Assembly: GCA_022791875.1 (NCBI GenBank)
Contig: JAAVZX010000024.1
Coordinates: forward strand, 1 to 64,000
Source of the DNA: Oscillibacter sp.
GTDB lineage: Bacteria > Bacillota > Clostridia > Oscillospirales > Oscillospiraceae
DNA: 64,000 bases
Direction: 5' to 3'
Shown piece by piece: positions 8,956 through 16,884 of this stretch. The notes under the pieces were generated by a model. That model was given only the letters and a program-made list of their open reading frames with translations. It was not told the origin of the DNA and did no database searches. The position numbers and the translations under genes are program-made. Within the stretch, counting starts at the first letter, position 1. The number at the start of each line of letters is the position of its first letter.

Positions 8956-9246
8956 TCACACCTTGTCATCCAGGTTTTCACGGTGGTCTTCCAGATTGTG
9001 GCAGTGGACGTGCTGGCCCTGCTTGATATCACAGGCGGCTAAGCCGATGTGCTCGCCGTATTTGCTGATGGGGGTCCCCTTGGGGATGTCGCTGGCGGCG
9101 ATTTTGTGGTAGATGGTGACGTCCTCCAGGGCGGTGAAGCTCTTCTCCTCGCCGCCGCAGGTGTAGGTGACGGTGTCGCCCTTGCTGATGGGCTCGATGG
9201 CGACCACGACGTTGTCCTGGGGCTCGACAATCATTGCGTTGAGCAT
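8956..9246 (-). CDS. UxaA/GarD-family hydro-lyase, small SAF-domain subunit
   Basis: 96 residues from ATG 9246 (AAAGGAG upstream; an upstream in-frame start lacks one). It is a single SAF domain like the N-terminus of UxaA or SuyA: VVVAIEPISKGDTVTY, then HKIAASDIPKGTPISKYG, and the late GQHVHCHN. The SAF domain forms part of the active-site lid in the paired dehydratase. The gene ends 18 bases before the large-subunit ATG, so the two form an operon. Confidence 0.85.
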   Translation of the reverse strand: MLNAMIVEPQDNVVVAIEPISKGDTVTYTCGGEEKSFTALEDVTIYHKIAASDIPKGTPISKYGEHIGLAACDIKQGQHVHCHNLEDHRENLDDKV

Positions 9247-9414
9247 GGTGGATTCTCCTTTTCTCATGATTGGCCCTCCGGCGGGGCGGGGCCCCGGGAG
9301 CGCCGCGCGCTTCTTGCAGAGTCTAGCTCTACTTTAGCGGTTTTTGTCCCTTTTGTCAAGGGAAAACCCAAATATTGGGATGAAATTCGTCGCTTTGACG
9401 GAGGGAAGGGAAAG

Positions 9415-9442
9415 GCCCCCCAACGCGGGAGCGCCGGGGGGC
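9415..9442 (-). terminator. Possible terminator after the aldolase gene
   Basis: Inverted repeat GCCCCCC / GGGGGGC with a 14-base loop, followed on the minus strand by a CTTTCCCTT stretch. The T-run is poor, so termination may be partial. Confidence 0.4.
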
Positions 9443-9460
9443 GGGAAAACACGGGAGAGC

Positions 9461-10249
9461 TTACTCGGCGAAGATGGCCACGTCCTCCATAGCGGCCCGC
9501 ATGAAGATAGCGGTGTCGCAGGAGTAGCCCACGAACTTGACGCCCAGGTCCCGGAGCTTCCGGGCGGTGTGGGGGTTGTCGGAGAAGCAGCCGACTTTGA
9601 CGCCCTTGGCCCCGGCCTTCTGCACGATTTCCTTGATGTAGTCCATGACCTTCGGGTGCTCGATCTGGCCGATGAGGCCCAGGGAGCTGGAGAGGTCGTA
9701 GGGGCCCACGAAGAGCATGTCGATGCCGGGAACCTCCAGGATCTCGTCCAGGTTGTCGAAGGCTTTCTTGCCCTCGGCCTGGAGGATCACCACGGTTTCC
9801 TGGGCCTCGGAGAAGTAGTCGCTTCCAGGGATAGCGCCGTAGCCCGCGGAGCGGACGAAGCGGCAGGTGCCCCGGGTGCCCATGGGGGAGAACTTGGCGG
9901 CGGAGACGGCGGCGCGGGCCTGCTCAGCGGTGTCGATCTGGGGGACCAGGACGCCGCCGGCGCCCACGTCCAGGGCGCGGTCGATCCAGATATCGGTGCC
10001 GCGGGGGACCCGGACCAGGGGGAAGACGTTGGCCACGTTGGCGGCGCGGATCAGGTTCTGGAGGTTCTGGAAGGAGCCGGGGCCGTGCTCCATGTCCAGC
10101 AGGACGAAGTCATAGCCCGCGTAGCCCGCGGCCTCGACGAAGGCGGCGTCGCCGGTGATCATAAAGGGGCCGAAGACGCCCTTCGGAGTCTCCAGCTTCG
10201 CACGGAACGCGCGGACGCTCTCCATGGAGGGCATAGGAATCTTGCTCAT
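9461..10249 (-). CDS. HpcH/HpaI-family class II aldolase (GarL-like)
   Basis: 262 residues. DMEHGP with His55 is the family's catalytic-base motif; QAEGKKAFDN carries the metal-ligand Glu (near 159) and FVGPYDLS the metal-ligand Asp. Family members cleave 2-keto-3-deoxy acids such as 5-keto-4-deoxy-D-glucarate or 2,4-dihydroxyhept-2-enedioate into pyruvate and an aldehyde using a divalent metal. It is transcribed from its own strong promoter ahead of the split dehydratase genes on the same strand, 215 bases downstream, giving dehydratase plus aldolase as in galactarate/glucarate breakdown. The assignment to GarL chemistry is inferred from this context. Confidence 0.85.
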   Translation of the reverse strand: MSKIPMPSMESVRAFRAKLETPKGVFGPFMITGDAAFVEAAGYAGYDFVLLDMEHGPGSFQNLQNLIRAANVANVFPLVRVPRGTDIWIDRALDVGAGGVLVPQIDTAEQARAAVSAAKFSPMGTRGTCRFVRSAGYGAIPGSDYFSEAQETVVILQAEGKKAFDNLDEILEVPGIDMLFVGPYDLSSSLGLIGQIEHPKVMDYIKEIVQKAGAKGVKVGCFSDNPHTARKLRDLGVKFVGYSCDTAIFMRAAMEDVAIFAE

Positions 10250-10312
10250 GTTGTGTTTCTCCTTTCACTGTTCGGAAGTATTTTCCTGGGGATTGCACGG
10301 ATAGACAACCCT

Positions 10313-10341
10313 ATTATAACAGCCCCTGTGAATTGTGACAA
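10313..10341 (-). promoter_or_regulatory. Strong promoter for the aldolase/dehydratase genes
   Basis: On the minus strand: TTGTCA, 17 bases, TATAAT. A partial palindrome TTGTCTATCCGTGCAA directly downstream of the -10 could be the operator of a GntR-type regulator such as the broken one at 7008. The promoter abuts the 3' end of the recombinase gene. Confidence 0.7.
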
Positions 10342-10350
10342 CACCCAATC

Positions 10351-11898
10351 TCAAAATTTCCAATAGATTTGTATAGGAGGACCTTCTTCCCCCTCTGCCC
10401 GCCGTCCCACTTCGACGTGTTCGATCAAAATCTCCACGGCCTCCCGGCAAAGCCGCTCCGGAGGTCTGTACGGCCCCGCGGGGGTCAAAGCCGCCTCCGG
10501 CGGCTGGAAGAGGCGCGCTTGGGCATCGGAAAGCGCGGCGGAGAGGCGGTCCCGCTGGGCGGAAAAATCCTCCGTGAGGGCGAAGAAATCCGCCTCAGAG
10601 ATCCGCCCTGCGGCGCGGTCCAGGTACAGCGCCCGAAGGGCGGCGGTGAACTCCCCTAAACGCCTCTCCCAGGCGGCGCAGTCCGCCTCCAAACGTTGGC
10701 GCTCAGCGTTTTCACGCGGGTCCTCCTGGGACGCAAGGAGGGAGGCCAGCAGCGCCTGATCGAGGTAAGCGTCCGCCAAACGGCGAAGCTCGCCGGAAAC
10801 CATACCTTCCAGCCGCGCCTCAGAGACGAACGCGCCGGGACAGGCATCCTTGGCAAGGCGGCGGGTAGGGCACTGCAAATACCGCCGCCCCCGACTTCCC
10901 GTGGCCCGCAAAGCGCGTCCGCAGTAAGCACAGCGGACCTTCCCCGTAAACAGCCCCGCCTGCCCGCCGCAGGCAATAAAAGGCCGCGCCCGCTGCTCCA
11001 GCATAGCCTGCACCTGTTCCCAGACCTCCCGCGTCACAACCGCCGGAAGCGCCCCCTCCACCCGATACCACGTCTCCCGCGGCCTTGCCCGCGTCCCCCT
11101 GGCCTTGTACGACACACTCCCATAGCGCCCCTGCACCATCACCCCGGCATACATCTCATTTCGCAGCATGGACGCCACCGCGGCGCTGGTCCAGAGGCCC
11201 CCGCCGTTCCCCCTGGGCTGGCGGTAGCGCAGGCCCTTCAAACGCTTGTAAGCCGTGGGATTCGGGACGCCCCGGTCGTTGAGGGACCGGGCGATGGCGC
11301 TCTTTCCCCAGCCCTGAGAGAACAGCCAGTAGACCTCCCGCACCACGGCGGCGGCCTCCTCGTCGACGAGAAGCCGCCCCTTGTGATCGGGGTCCTTGCG
11401 GTAACCATAGAGGGCGAAAGCCCCGATATGCAGCCCGCTCCGGCGGCGGCTGTCGAGGACGCTGCGGATGTTCTCGGACAGGTCCTCCAGATACCACTCG
11501 TTCACCAGGCCGTTGATCTGGCGGGCCTTTTTGTTGGCGCGGTCGGCGCTGTCGGCGTTGTCCACCACACCGATGAAGCGGATGCCCCAGAGGGGAAAGA
11601 GGCCGTGGATGTACTTCTCCACCAGCTCCAGCTCCCGCGTGAAGCGGGACTGGGTTTTGCACAGAACCACGTCAAAGCGGCGGGCCTCCGCGTCGGCCAG
11701 GAGGCGGTTGAAGGCGGGGCGGGCGCGGTCGGAACCGGCGTAGTCGTCGTCGCTGTAAATTTGGTAGACCTCCCAGCCCCGCTCGGCGGCGTAGCGGAGC
11801 AGGAGGGCCTTTTGGTTCTGGATGCTCCCGCTGTCGTCTTCGGGGTTCCGCTTGCTGCGGTCCTCCTCGGAGAGGCGGCAGTAGAGGGCGGCTTTCAC
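10351..11898 (-). CDS. Large serine recombinase
   Basis: 515 residues from GTG 11898. The resolvase/invertase catalytic domain starts LYCRLSEED with nucleophile Ser10, followed by SDDDYAGSDRARPAFNRLL and the KTQSRFTRE segment with catalytic arginines. A Recombinase domain (about 165-290) and a zinc-ribbon domain (CAYCGRAL ... CP ... C, about 330-370) and a C-terminal coiled coil (about 385-440) follow, as in mobile-element integrases. No other mobile-element genes or att repeats are evident beside it. Its GTG start overlaps the stop of a small upstream ORF by four bases, and no ribosome binding site of its own is visible, so translation is probably coupled. Confidence 0.9.
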   Translation of the reverse strand: MKAALYCRLSEEDRSKRNPEDDSGSIQNQKALLLRYAAERGWEVYQIYSDDDYAGSDRARPAFNRLLADAEARRFDVVLCKTQSRFTRELELVEKYIHGLFPLWGIRFIGVVDNADSADRANKKARQINGLVNEWYLEDLSENIRSVLDSRRRSGLHIGAFALYGYRKDPDHKGRLLVDEEAAAVVREVYWLFSQGWGKSAIARSLNDRGVPNPTAYKRLKGLRYRQPRGNGGGLWTSAAVASMLRNEMYAGVMVQGRYGSVSYKARGTRARPRETWYRVEGALPAVVTREVWEQVQAMLEQRARPFIACGGQAGLFTGKVRCAYCGRALRATGSRGRRYLQCPTRRLAKDACPGAFVSEARLEGMVSGELRRLADAYLDQALLASLLASQEDPRENAERQRLEADCAAWERRLGEFTAALRALYLDRAAGRISEADFFALTEDFSAQRDRLSAALSDAQARLFQPPEAALTPAGPYRPPERLCREAVEILIEHVEVGRRAEGEEGPPIQIYWKF

Positions 11899-12026
11899 GA
11901 CGGCCTCTCCGCGTCGGGCCTGTCCGCCGTCCGGCGGATCAGCTCCGCCAGGGCGCGGGCCAGGGCCTCCGGGTCCGGCTCGCCGCCGGACTGGAAGACG
12001 CTTTTGCACAGGGAATCCTGCTCCAT
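11895..12026 (-). CDS. 43-residue ORF translationally coupled to the recombinase
   Basis: ATG 12026 has a near-perfect AAAAGGAGG 10 bases upstream, better than anything in front of the recombinase itself. It encodes MEQDSLCKSVFQ, then GGEPDPEALARALAELIRR and ends RPDAERPS. The predicted amphipathic helix (about 18-33) is the only structural feature. The stop TGA overlaps the recombinase GTG in the sequence GTGA. It could be a small accessory factor or merely a leader that sets recombinase translation. Unrecognised family. Confidence 0.65.
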   Translation of the reverse strand: MEQDSLCKSVFQSGGEPDPEALARALAELIRRTADRPDAERPS

Positions 12027-12087
12027 TCGGGGTGCCTCCTTTTCCGCAATTTCTATCGTAGGCTATGCGGATAAGGGGGGCAGAAAG

Positions 12088-12128
12088 AACAGGGCGCGGA
12101 AGCGGTCTGTGCCGTTTCCGCGCTCTGT
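12088..12128 (-). terminator. Terminator after gloA
   Basis: Inverted repeat AACAGAGCGCGGAA / TTCCGCGCCCTGTT followed by CTTTCTG on the minus strand, 17 bases beyond the gloA stop. Confidence 0.75.
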
Positions 12129-12144
12129 TTCAATAAGTTCAGGA

Positions 12145-12510
12145 TTACCGGACCGGGATGATCTCGATCCAGTAGCCGTCGGGGTCAGAGATGAAGTAGA
12201 TGCCCATGGTAGGATTCTCGAAGCAGACGCAGCCCATGGCGTCATGCCTGGCCTTGGCGGCGTCGAAGTCCTGGGCCTGCAAGGCCAGGTGGAACTCGCA
12301 CTCCCCCAGGTCGTACTTCTGGGGGTGGTCCCGGAGCCAGGTCAGCTCCAGGGTGAAGTCCGTCTTCCCGTCCCCCAGGTAGACCAGCACAAAGCTGCCG
12401 TCCGCGGACTCCTTGCGCCGCACCGGCTCCAGGCCCAGGGCCTCCTTGTAGAATTGGAGGGAGCGGTCCAGGTCGGTGACGTTGAAGTTAAAATGGTTGA
12501 AAGTAAACAT
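12145..12510 (-). CDS. gloA: Glyoxalase I-like VOC-fold lyase
   Basis: 121 residues, normal for a single-domain bacterial glyoxalase I. The four expected metal ligands are present: His6, Glu55, His74 and Glu116, in the motifs FNHFNFNV, FTLELTW, CEFHLAL and YWIEIIP. GloA isomerises the hemithioacetal of methylglyoxal and a thiol to an acylthiol, detoxifying a glycolytic by-product in the cytoplasm; in Clostridia the thiol cofactor may not be glutathione. The gene stands alone with its own terminator. Confidence 0.88.
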   Translation of the reverse strand: MFTFNHFNFNVTDLDRSLQFYKEALGLEPVRRKESADGSFVLVYLGDGKTDFTLELTWLRDHPQKYDLGECEFHLALQAQDFDAAKARHDAMGCVCFENPTMGIYFISDPDGYWIEIIPVR

Positions 12511-12725
12511 AGCGGCCTCCTGTCATATAGAATTCCGGCAAATCCTTGTTCCCATGATACCAGAAAGGGAGACGGCTGTAAAGGGGTATCCGGCGGGCGG
12601 AAAAGTGTCTGCGCCACAGAGACAACAGCGCCCCCTTTTGCCCGCGCCGTCTCATTTTTGTAAAATCCATCGAAACGGGGCAGGATTTTCACTGATTTTC
12701 CGTATAATTTTCAGCGGTCGGGCAG

Positions 12726-12754
12726 TTGACATTCGCCCGCGGGGCCGATAAAAT
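12726..12754 (+). promoter_or_regulatory. Promoter for the small membrane protein
   Basis: TTGACA, 17 bases, TAAAAT, within the 341-base gap 12511-12851. The rest of that gap holds the upstream region of the divergent gloA. Confidence 0.75.
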
Positions 12755-12851
12755 AACACCATGCCGTTTTTGTCCGCCCCTGCGGGCATAGGAAGCGGAT
12801 TTCGGGCGGAACATCCATTTTCCGTCATTTTTTCGAGAGGGGGACGCCGTG

Positions 12852-13106
12852 ATGACCGCTATGCTCAGAGCCGCTATGGGCCATACTGCGTCTGCCGCTC
12901 ATGCAGACGCCGCTTCCTCCTGCGCGTTTTACAATGCCTTCAACTGCGCGGACGCCATGATCGTGGCGTCCGTTTTCATTTTCGTACTTCTGGCGGGCCT
13001 GGTATGCGTGGGCGCTGTTCTGGGGATTATCCTGGTGGTGCTGGCAGGTCTGGCAGTCCTGGTACGCGGGGCAGATGGTCCGTCGGGCTGCGGCGCGCGG
13101 CTGTAG
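12852..13106 (+). CDS. Small hydrophobic membrane protein of unknown function
   Basis: 84 residues. The first 35 are Ala/His/Cys-containing and weakly hydrophobic (GHTASAAHADAASSCAF), the next roughly 40 form one long or two short transmembrane helices (AMIVASVFIFVLLAGLVC, then IILVVLAGLAVLV), ending in a short polar tail. GAGAGGGGG precedes the start; GTG 12849 directly before the ATG could also serve. A good promoter lies upstream and a strong terminator directly downstream, so it forms a self-contained transcription unit, which is the main reason to believe it. No family recognised. Confidence 0.55.
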   Translation: MTAMLRAAMGHTASAAHADAASSCAFYNAFNCADAMIVASVFIFVLLAGLVCVGAVLGIILVVLAGLAVLVRGADGPSGCGARL

Positions 13107-13119
13107 AGTGATACAGCAA

Positions 13120-13153
13120 AGCGGCTCTGCCAGGACGGCGGGGCTGCTTTTTT
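13120..13153 (+). terminator. Terminator after the small membrane protein
   Basis: Stem AGCGGCTCTGCC / GGCGGGGCTGCT (several G-U pairs) followed directly by TTTTTT, 13 bases after the stop. Confidence 0.8.
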
Positions 13154-13187
13154 GTATAATATTTTATCGCAAAAGGAGAAAAGTAAG

Positions 13188-14447
13188 ATGAAGAAGTTTT
13201 GCAGCATCCTCTTGGCTCTGGCCCTCGTGCTGAGCCTCGCCGCCTGCGGCGGCAGTTCCTCCGGCTCCGGAGACAGCGGGGCCAATTCCGGCGCCTCCAG
13301 TGGTTCCGGTTCCGGCGACGCGGGCTCCAGCGGTTCCGGTTCCGCCAGCGACGCGGGCTCCGGCGATTCCGGTTCCTCCGCCGAGGGCGGCGCGTTCATG
13401 CTGGGCGGCACCGGCCCCCTCACCGGCGACGCCGCCATCTACGGCAACGCCGCACGCAACGGCGCACAGATCGCCGTGGACGAGATCAACGCCATGGGCG
13501 GCATCCAGTTCGAGCTGAACTACCAGGACGACGCCCACGACGCCGAGAAGGCCGTCAACGCCTACAACAGCCTGAAGGACTGGGGCATGCAGATCTCCCT
13601 GGGCTCCGTGACCTCCACCCCCTGCGAGGCCACCGCGGCTGAGACTTACGCCGACCGTATTTTCGCCCTGACTCCCTCCGCCTCCTCCACCGCCACCACC
13701 GCGGGCAAGGACAACATGTTCCAAATGTGCTTCATCGACCCCACCCAGGGCACCCTGGCCGCCCAGAGCATCGCGGAGAAGAAGCTGGGCACCAAGATCG
13801 CCGTCATCTGGAAGAATGACGACGTGTACTCCAAGGGCATTTACGACACCTTCATGGCCGAGTGCGCCAACCAGGGCCTGGAGGTTGTCTCCGACACCAA
13901 CTTCAACAACAGCAACGCCACTGACTTCTCCGTCCAGATTGCCGACGCCCAGAGCAAGGGCGCGGACCTGGTGTTCCTCCCCATGTACTATCAGGTTGCG
14001 GCTCTGATTTTCGCCCAGGCGAAGTCCGTGAGCTACGCCCCCGCCTGGTTCGGCGTGGACGGCATGGACGGCATCCTGACCCTGGACGGCTTCGACACCT
14101 CCCTGGCCGAGGGCGTCATGCTCCTGACCCCCTTCAACGCCAACTCTGACGACGAGAAGGTCACCTCCTTCGTCAACGAGTACAAGACCCGCCACAACGA
14201 GGTCCCCAACCAGTTCGCCGCCGACGGCTACGACTGCGTCTACGCCTACAAGCAGGCCCTCGAAAACGCCGGAGCCACCCCCGACATGAGCGCCGAAGAA
14301 CTCTGCGGCCTCATGATCGAGCAGTTCACCAGCATGAGCTTCGACGGCCTCACCGGCAGCAACGCCACCTGGGGCGCTGACGGCGCCGTCACCAAGTCCC
14401 CCATCGTCGTGCAGATCCAGGGCGGTGAATACGTCACTGTGAGCTGA
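13188..14447 (+). CDS. livK: Branched-chain amino-acid ABC transporter substrate-binding lipoprotein (liv1)
   Basis: 419 residues from ATG 13188 (AAAAGGAG upstream). Lipobox LSLAAC gives a lipidated Cys near residue 20, followed by a flexible Gly/Ser linker of about 45 residues (GSGDSG repeats) that spaces the receptor from the membrane. The Peripla_BP_6 domain starts at FMLGGTGPLTGDAAIYG and shows the Leu/Ile/Val-binding fold: DEINAMGG, then SGVTS-like loop SVTSTPCEAT. It feeds the permease and ATPase genes downstream. A 456-base gap holding a family B palindrome separates it from livH, so receptor and permease mRNA levels may be uncoupled. Confidence 0.93.
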   Translation: MKKFCSILLALALVLSLAACGGSSSGSGDSGANSGASSGSGSGDAGSSGSGSASDAGSGDSGSSAEGGAFMLGGTGPLTGDAAIYGNAARNGAQIAVDEINAMGGIQFELNYQDDAHDAEKAVNAYNSLKDWGMQISLGSVTSTPCEATAAETYADRIFALTPSASSTATTAGKDNMFQMCFIDPTQGTLAAQSIAEKKLGTKIAVIWKNDDVYSKGIYDTFMAECANQGLEVVSDTNFNNSNATDFSVQIADAQSKGADLVFLPMYYQVAALIFAQAKSVSYAPAWFGVDGMDGILTLDGFDTSLAEGVMLLTPFNANSDDEKVTSFVNEYKTRHNEVPNQFAADGYDCVYAYKQALENAGATPDMSAEELCGLMIEQFTSMSFDGLTGSNATWGADGAVTKSPIVVQIQGGEYVTVS

Positions 14448-14460
14448 GTGCTTACCCCCG

Positions 14461-14815
14461 CGGGGGACGGGGGGCCTCCGGCGGCTTCCTTTTCTCGAGA
14501 GAAAAGGAAGCGAAAAGAGCTTTAGATCCGCTCTATACCTTGGTGGGTGTTTTGGCCTGTCACACGGTAACGGAGGCGCTTGCGTGCGGAACCTTTCAGG
14601 TCCCGCAGGGTATGTTTTCCACGATACCCAGGACTGCCTGGGATACCCAGACACAATCTGCGGAACCTTCCATGCTAATGGAAGGTTCCGCACCCCGGCA
14701 CCCCGTTACCGTGCGGGACGCCTCCGCGAACTCCAGAGTATAGAGCGGTATGAAAGCTCTTTTTGCTTCCTTTTCTCTCGAGAAAAAGTAAGCCGCCGGA
14801 GGCCCCCCGTATGCA
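14461..14815. repeat. Family B long palindromic element, copy 1 (both ends present)
   Basis: About 355 bases filling most of the gap 14448-14903. The left end (GGCCTCCGGCGGCTTCC, then TTTTCTCGAGAGAAAAGG and AAAAGAGCTTTAG) recurs inverted at the right end, giving a terminal inverted repeat of about 75 bases ending near GCTCTATAC. The interior holds smaller hairpins (GCGGAACCTTCC / GGAAGGTTCCGC and others) and inverted copies of a GTTACCGTG motif. No open frame of interest is inside. Confidence 0.85.
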
Positions 14816-14903
14816 CACGGGGCGCGTATCTGAAAAATACTGCTGGTGCGGTATCTTTCAGATACGCACTCCATAGATCTACTTTCTGAAAGAGGTGTGG
14901 TGA

Positions 14904-15815
14904 ATGTCATTTCTCAACTTCCTGATCAGCGGTATCAGCCTGGGGAGTATCTACGCCATTATTGCCTTGGGATATACCATGGTCTACGGTATCGCTAAAA
15001 TGCTGAACTTTGCTCATGGAGACGTGATCATGGTCGGCGCTTACATCTGCTTCTTTGCTGTGTCGTCCTATGGGCTTCCGCCTGTGGTGGGGATTCTTGG
15101 GGCCGTTGTGGTCTGTACCATTCTTGGTATGGCCGTGGAACGGCTGGCGTACAAGCCCTTGCGGCAGGCTCCGTCCTTGGCGGTTCTGATTACTGCCATT
15201 GGTGTCAGCTACTTTTTGCAGAACAGCGCTCTTTTGCTGTGGTCCTCTAATCCGAAAATGTTCCCCGCATTCTTTACACTTGGGAACGCGGAGGCCGGGG
15301 AAGAAGTGACCAACAGCCTCCGGCTGTTTGATGGGCAGCTGACCATTTCCTACGTCACTATCGTGACGATTATCACCTGCCTTGTCATCATGATTGGACT
15401 GATGGCGTTCATCAGCCAGACGAAAATGGGCAAAGCCATGCGGGCCTGCTCCGAAGACAAGGGCGCGGCGCAGCTCATGGGCATCAACGTGGACGGCACC
15501 ATCTCCATGACCTTCGCCATTGGCTCCGGCCTCGCGGCCATTGCCGGCGTGCTGCTCTGCTCCGCCTACCCGACGCTGGTGCCCACCACCGGCTCCATGC
15601 CCGGCATCAAAGCCTTCACCGCGGCAGTGTTCGGAGGCATCGGGTCCATTCCCGGGGCCTTCCTGGGCGGACTGCTCCTGGGCGTCATTGAAACATTCGC
15701 CAAAGCCTACATCTCCATGCAGCTCAGCGACGCGATTGTCTTCGGCGTGCTGATAGTGGTGCTGCTGGTGAAGCCCGCGGGTCTGCTGGGCAAGCAGATG
15801 CGGGAGAAAGTGTGA
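14904..15815 (+). CDS. livH: Branched-chain amino-acid ABC permease LivH (liv1)
   Basis: 303 residues with about eight hydrophobic helices. The start LISGISLGSIYAIIALGYTMVYG and the phrase MLNFAHGDVIMVGAYI are diagnostic of LivH; the EAA-like loop around MRACSEDKGAAQLMGINVD contacts the ATPases. Together with LivM it forms the inner-membrane channel. GTG-rich leader and AAAGAGGTGTGG precede ATG 14904. livM starts 9 bases after the stop. Confidence 0.95.
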   Translation: MSFLNFLISGISLGSIYAIIALGYTMVYGIAKMLNFAHGDVIMVGAYICFFAVSSYGLPPVVGILGAVVVCTILGMAVERLAYKPLRQAPSLAVLITAIGVSYFLQNSALLLWSSNPKMFPAFFTLGNAEAGEEVTNSLRLFDGQLTISYVTIVTIITCLVIMIGLMAFISQTKMGKAMRACSEDKGAAQLMGINVDGTISMTFAIGSGLAAIAGVLLCSAYPTLVPTTGSMPGIKAFTAAVFGGIGSIPGAFLGGLLLGVIETFAKAYISMQLSDAIVFGVLIVVLLVKPAGLLGKQMREKV

Positions 15816-15824
15816 GGTGGAACG

Positions 15825-16883
15825 ATGGCTTATTTCAAAAAATTAGGCAAAACCGCACGGCGGAACTACCTCACCTATGGACTGGTGATCCTGGCTTTTG
15901 TCATTCTCCAGGTGATGATGGGGTCTCTCAGCTCTTCCTTGAAGGGAATGCTGGTGCCCATCTGCGCCTACGTGGTCATGGCGGTTTCGCTGAACCTGAC
16001 CGTCGGCATCCTGGGCGAGCTGTCCCTGGGGCACGCGGGCTTTATGAGCGTCGGCGCGTTCATGGGCGTAGTGGCGGCGGCGTCGCTTCAGGAGATCATC
16101 CCCTTTGCGCCGGTGCGTCTGGCCATCAGCATGGTTGTGGGCGCGGCCTTTGCGGCGGTAGCGGGCTTCCTGATCGGCATCCCGGTTCTGCGCCTGAAAG
16201 GCGACTATCTGGCAATTGTGACCCTGGCCTTCGGCGAGATCATCAAGACGATTTTCACGAACCTGTATGTGGGCCTGGACGGCAGCGGCCTTCACATGAG
16301 CCTCCTGGAGGACAAGACGGACCTGGCGGAGGGCGGAAAGCTGATCATCGCAGGACCCATGGGTATGGGCGGCATCCAGAAGATTTCCACCTTTTCGGCG
16401 GGCTTCGTGCTGGTGATGGTGACGCTGCTGATCGTGTTCAACCTGGTAAAGAGCCGGGACGGTCGGGCCATCATGGCGATTCGGGACAACCGGATCGCGG
16501 CGGAGAGCATCGGCATCAACATTACGAAGTATAAGATGATCGCCTTTGTGACCTCGGCGGCCCTGGCGGGCGCGGCCGGAACGCTCTTTGCAATGAACTA
16601 CTCCACAATCGTGGCAACCAAGTTCGACTTCAACACCTCGATCCTGGTACTGGTCTTCGTGGTGCTGGGGGGCCTGGGGAACATGCTGGGCTCGATCATT
16701 GCGGCGGCGGTGCTGACGATTCTCCCGGAAGCCCTGCGGCAGTTTGCGGACTACCGGATGCTGGTCTATGCGATTGTGCTGATTCTGGTAATGCTGGCGA
16801 CGAACAACCCCACTCTCCGGGCCTATCTGGACCGGTTCAAGAACAAGTTCCGGCGCAGGAACAGCAAGAAGGAGGCGGTCTGA
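15825..16883 (+). CDS. livM: Branched-chain amino-acid ABC permease LivM (liv1)
   Basis: 352 residues, about ten hydrophobic helices. VSLNLTVGILGELSLGHAGFMSVGA (core phrase GELSLGHAGF) and the cytoplasmic loop GRAIMAIRDNRIAAESIGIN are LivM signatures. The charged tail KNKFRRRNSKKEAV is cytoplasmic. GTGAGGTGGAACG before the ATG supplies the ribosome binding site, overlapping the livH end. livG follows one base after the stop region, as expected for a tight operon. Confidence 0.95.
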   Translation: MAYFKKLGKTARRNYLTYGLVILAFVILQVMMGSLSSSLKGMLVPICAYVVMAVSLNLTVGILGELSLGHAGFMSVGAFMGVVAAASLQEIIPFAPVRLAISMVVGAAFAAVAGFLIGIPVLRLKGDYLAIVTLAFGEIIKTIFTNLYVGLDGSGLHMSLLEDKTDLAEGGKLIIAGPMGMGGIQKISTFSAGFVLVMVTLLIVFNLVKSRDGRAIMAIRDNRIAAESIGINITKYKMIAFVTSAALAGAAGTLFAMNYSTIVATKFDFNTSILVLVFVVLGGLGNMLGSIIAAAVLTILPEALRQFADYRMLVYAIVLILVMLATNNPTLRAYLDRFKNKFRRRNSKKEAV

Positions 16884-16884
16884 G

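Noticed and set aside
10351-12026. Serine recombinase as the integrase of the 50-63 kb phage-like cluster
   Set aside because: It is 38 kb away, on the other strand, with ordinary chromosomal genes in between and no att-like repeats that I can see.
12761-13111. Alternative 116-codon frame over the small membrane protein
   Set aside because: Arg/Gly-rich composition and a start right at the expected transcription start without a ribosome binding site; the overlapping hydrophobic frame is better.
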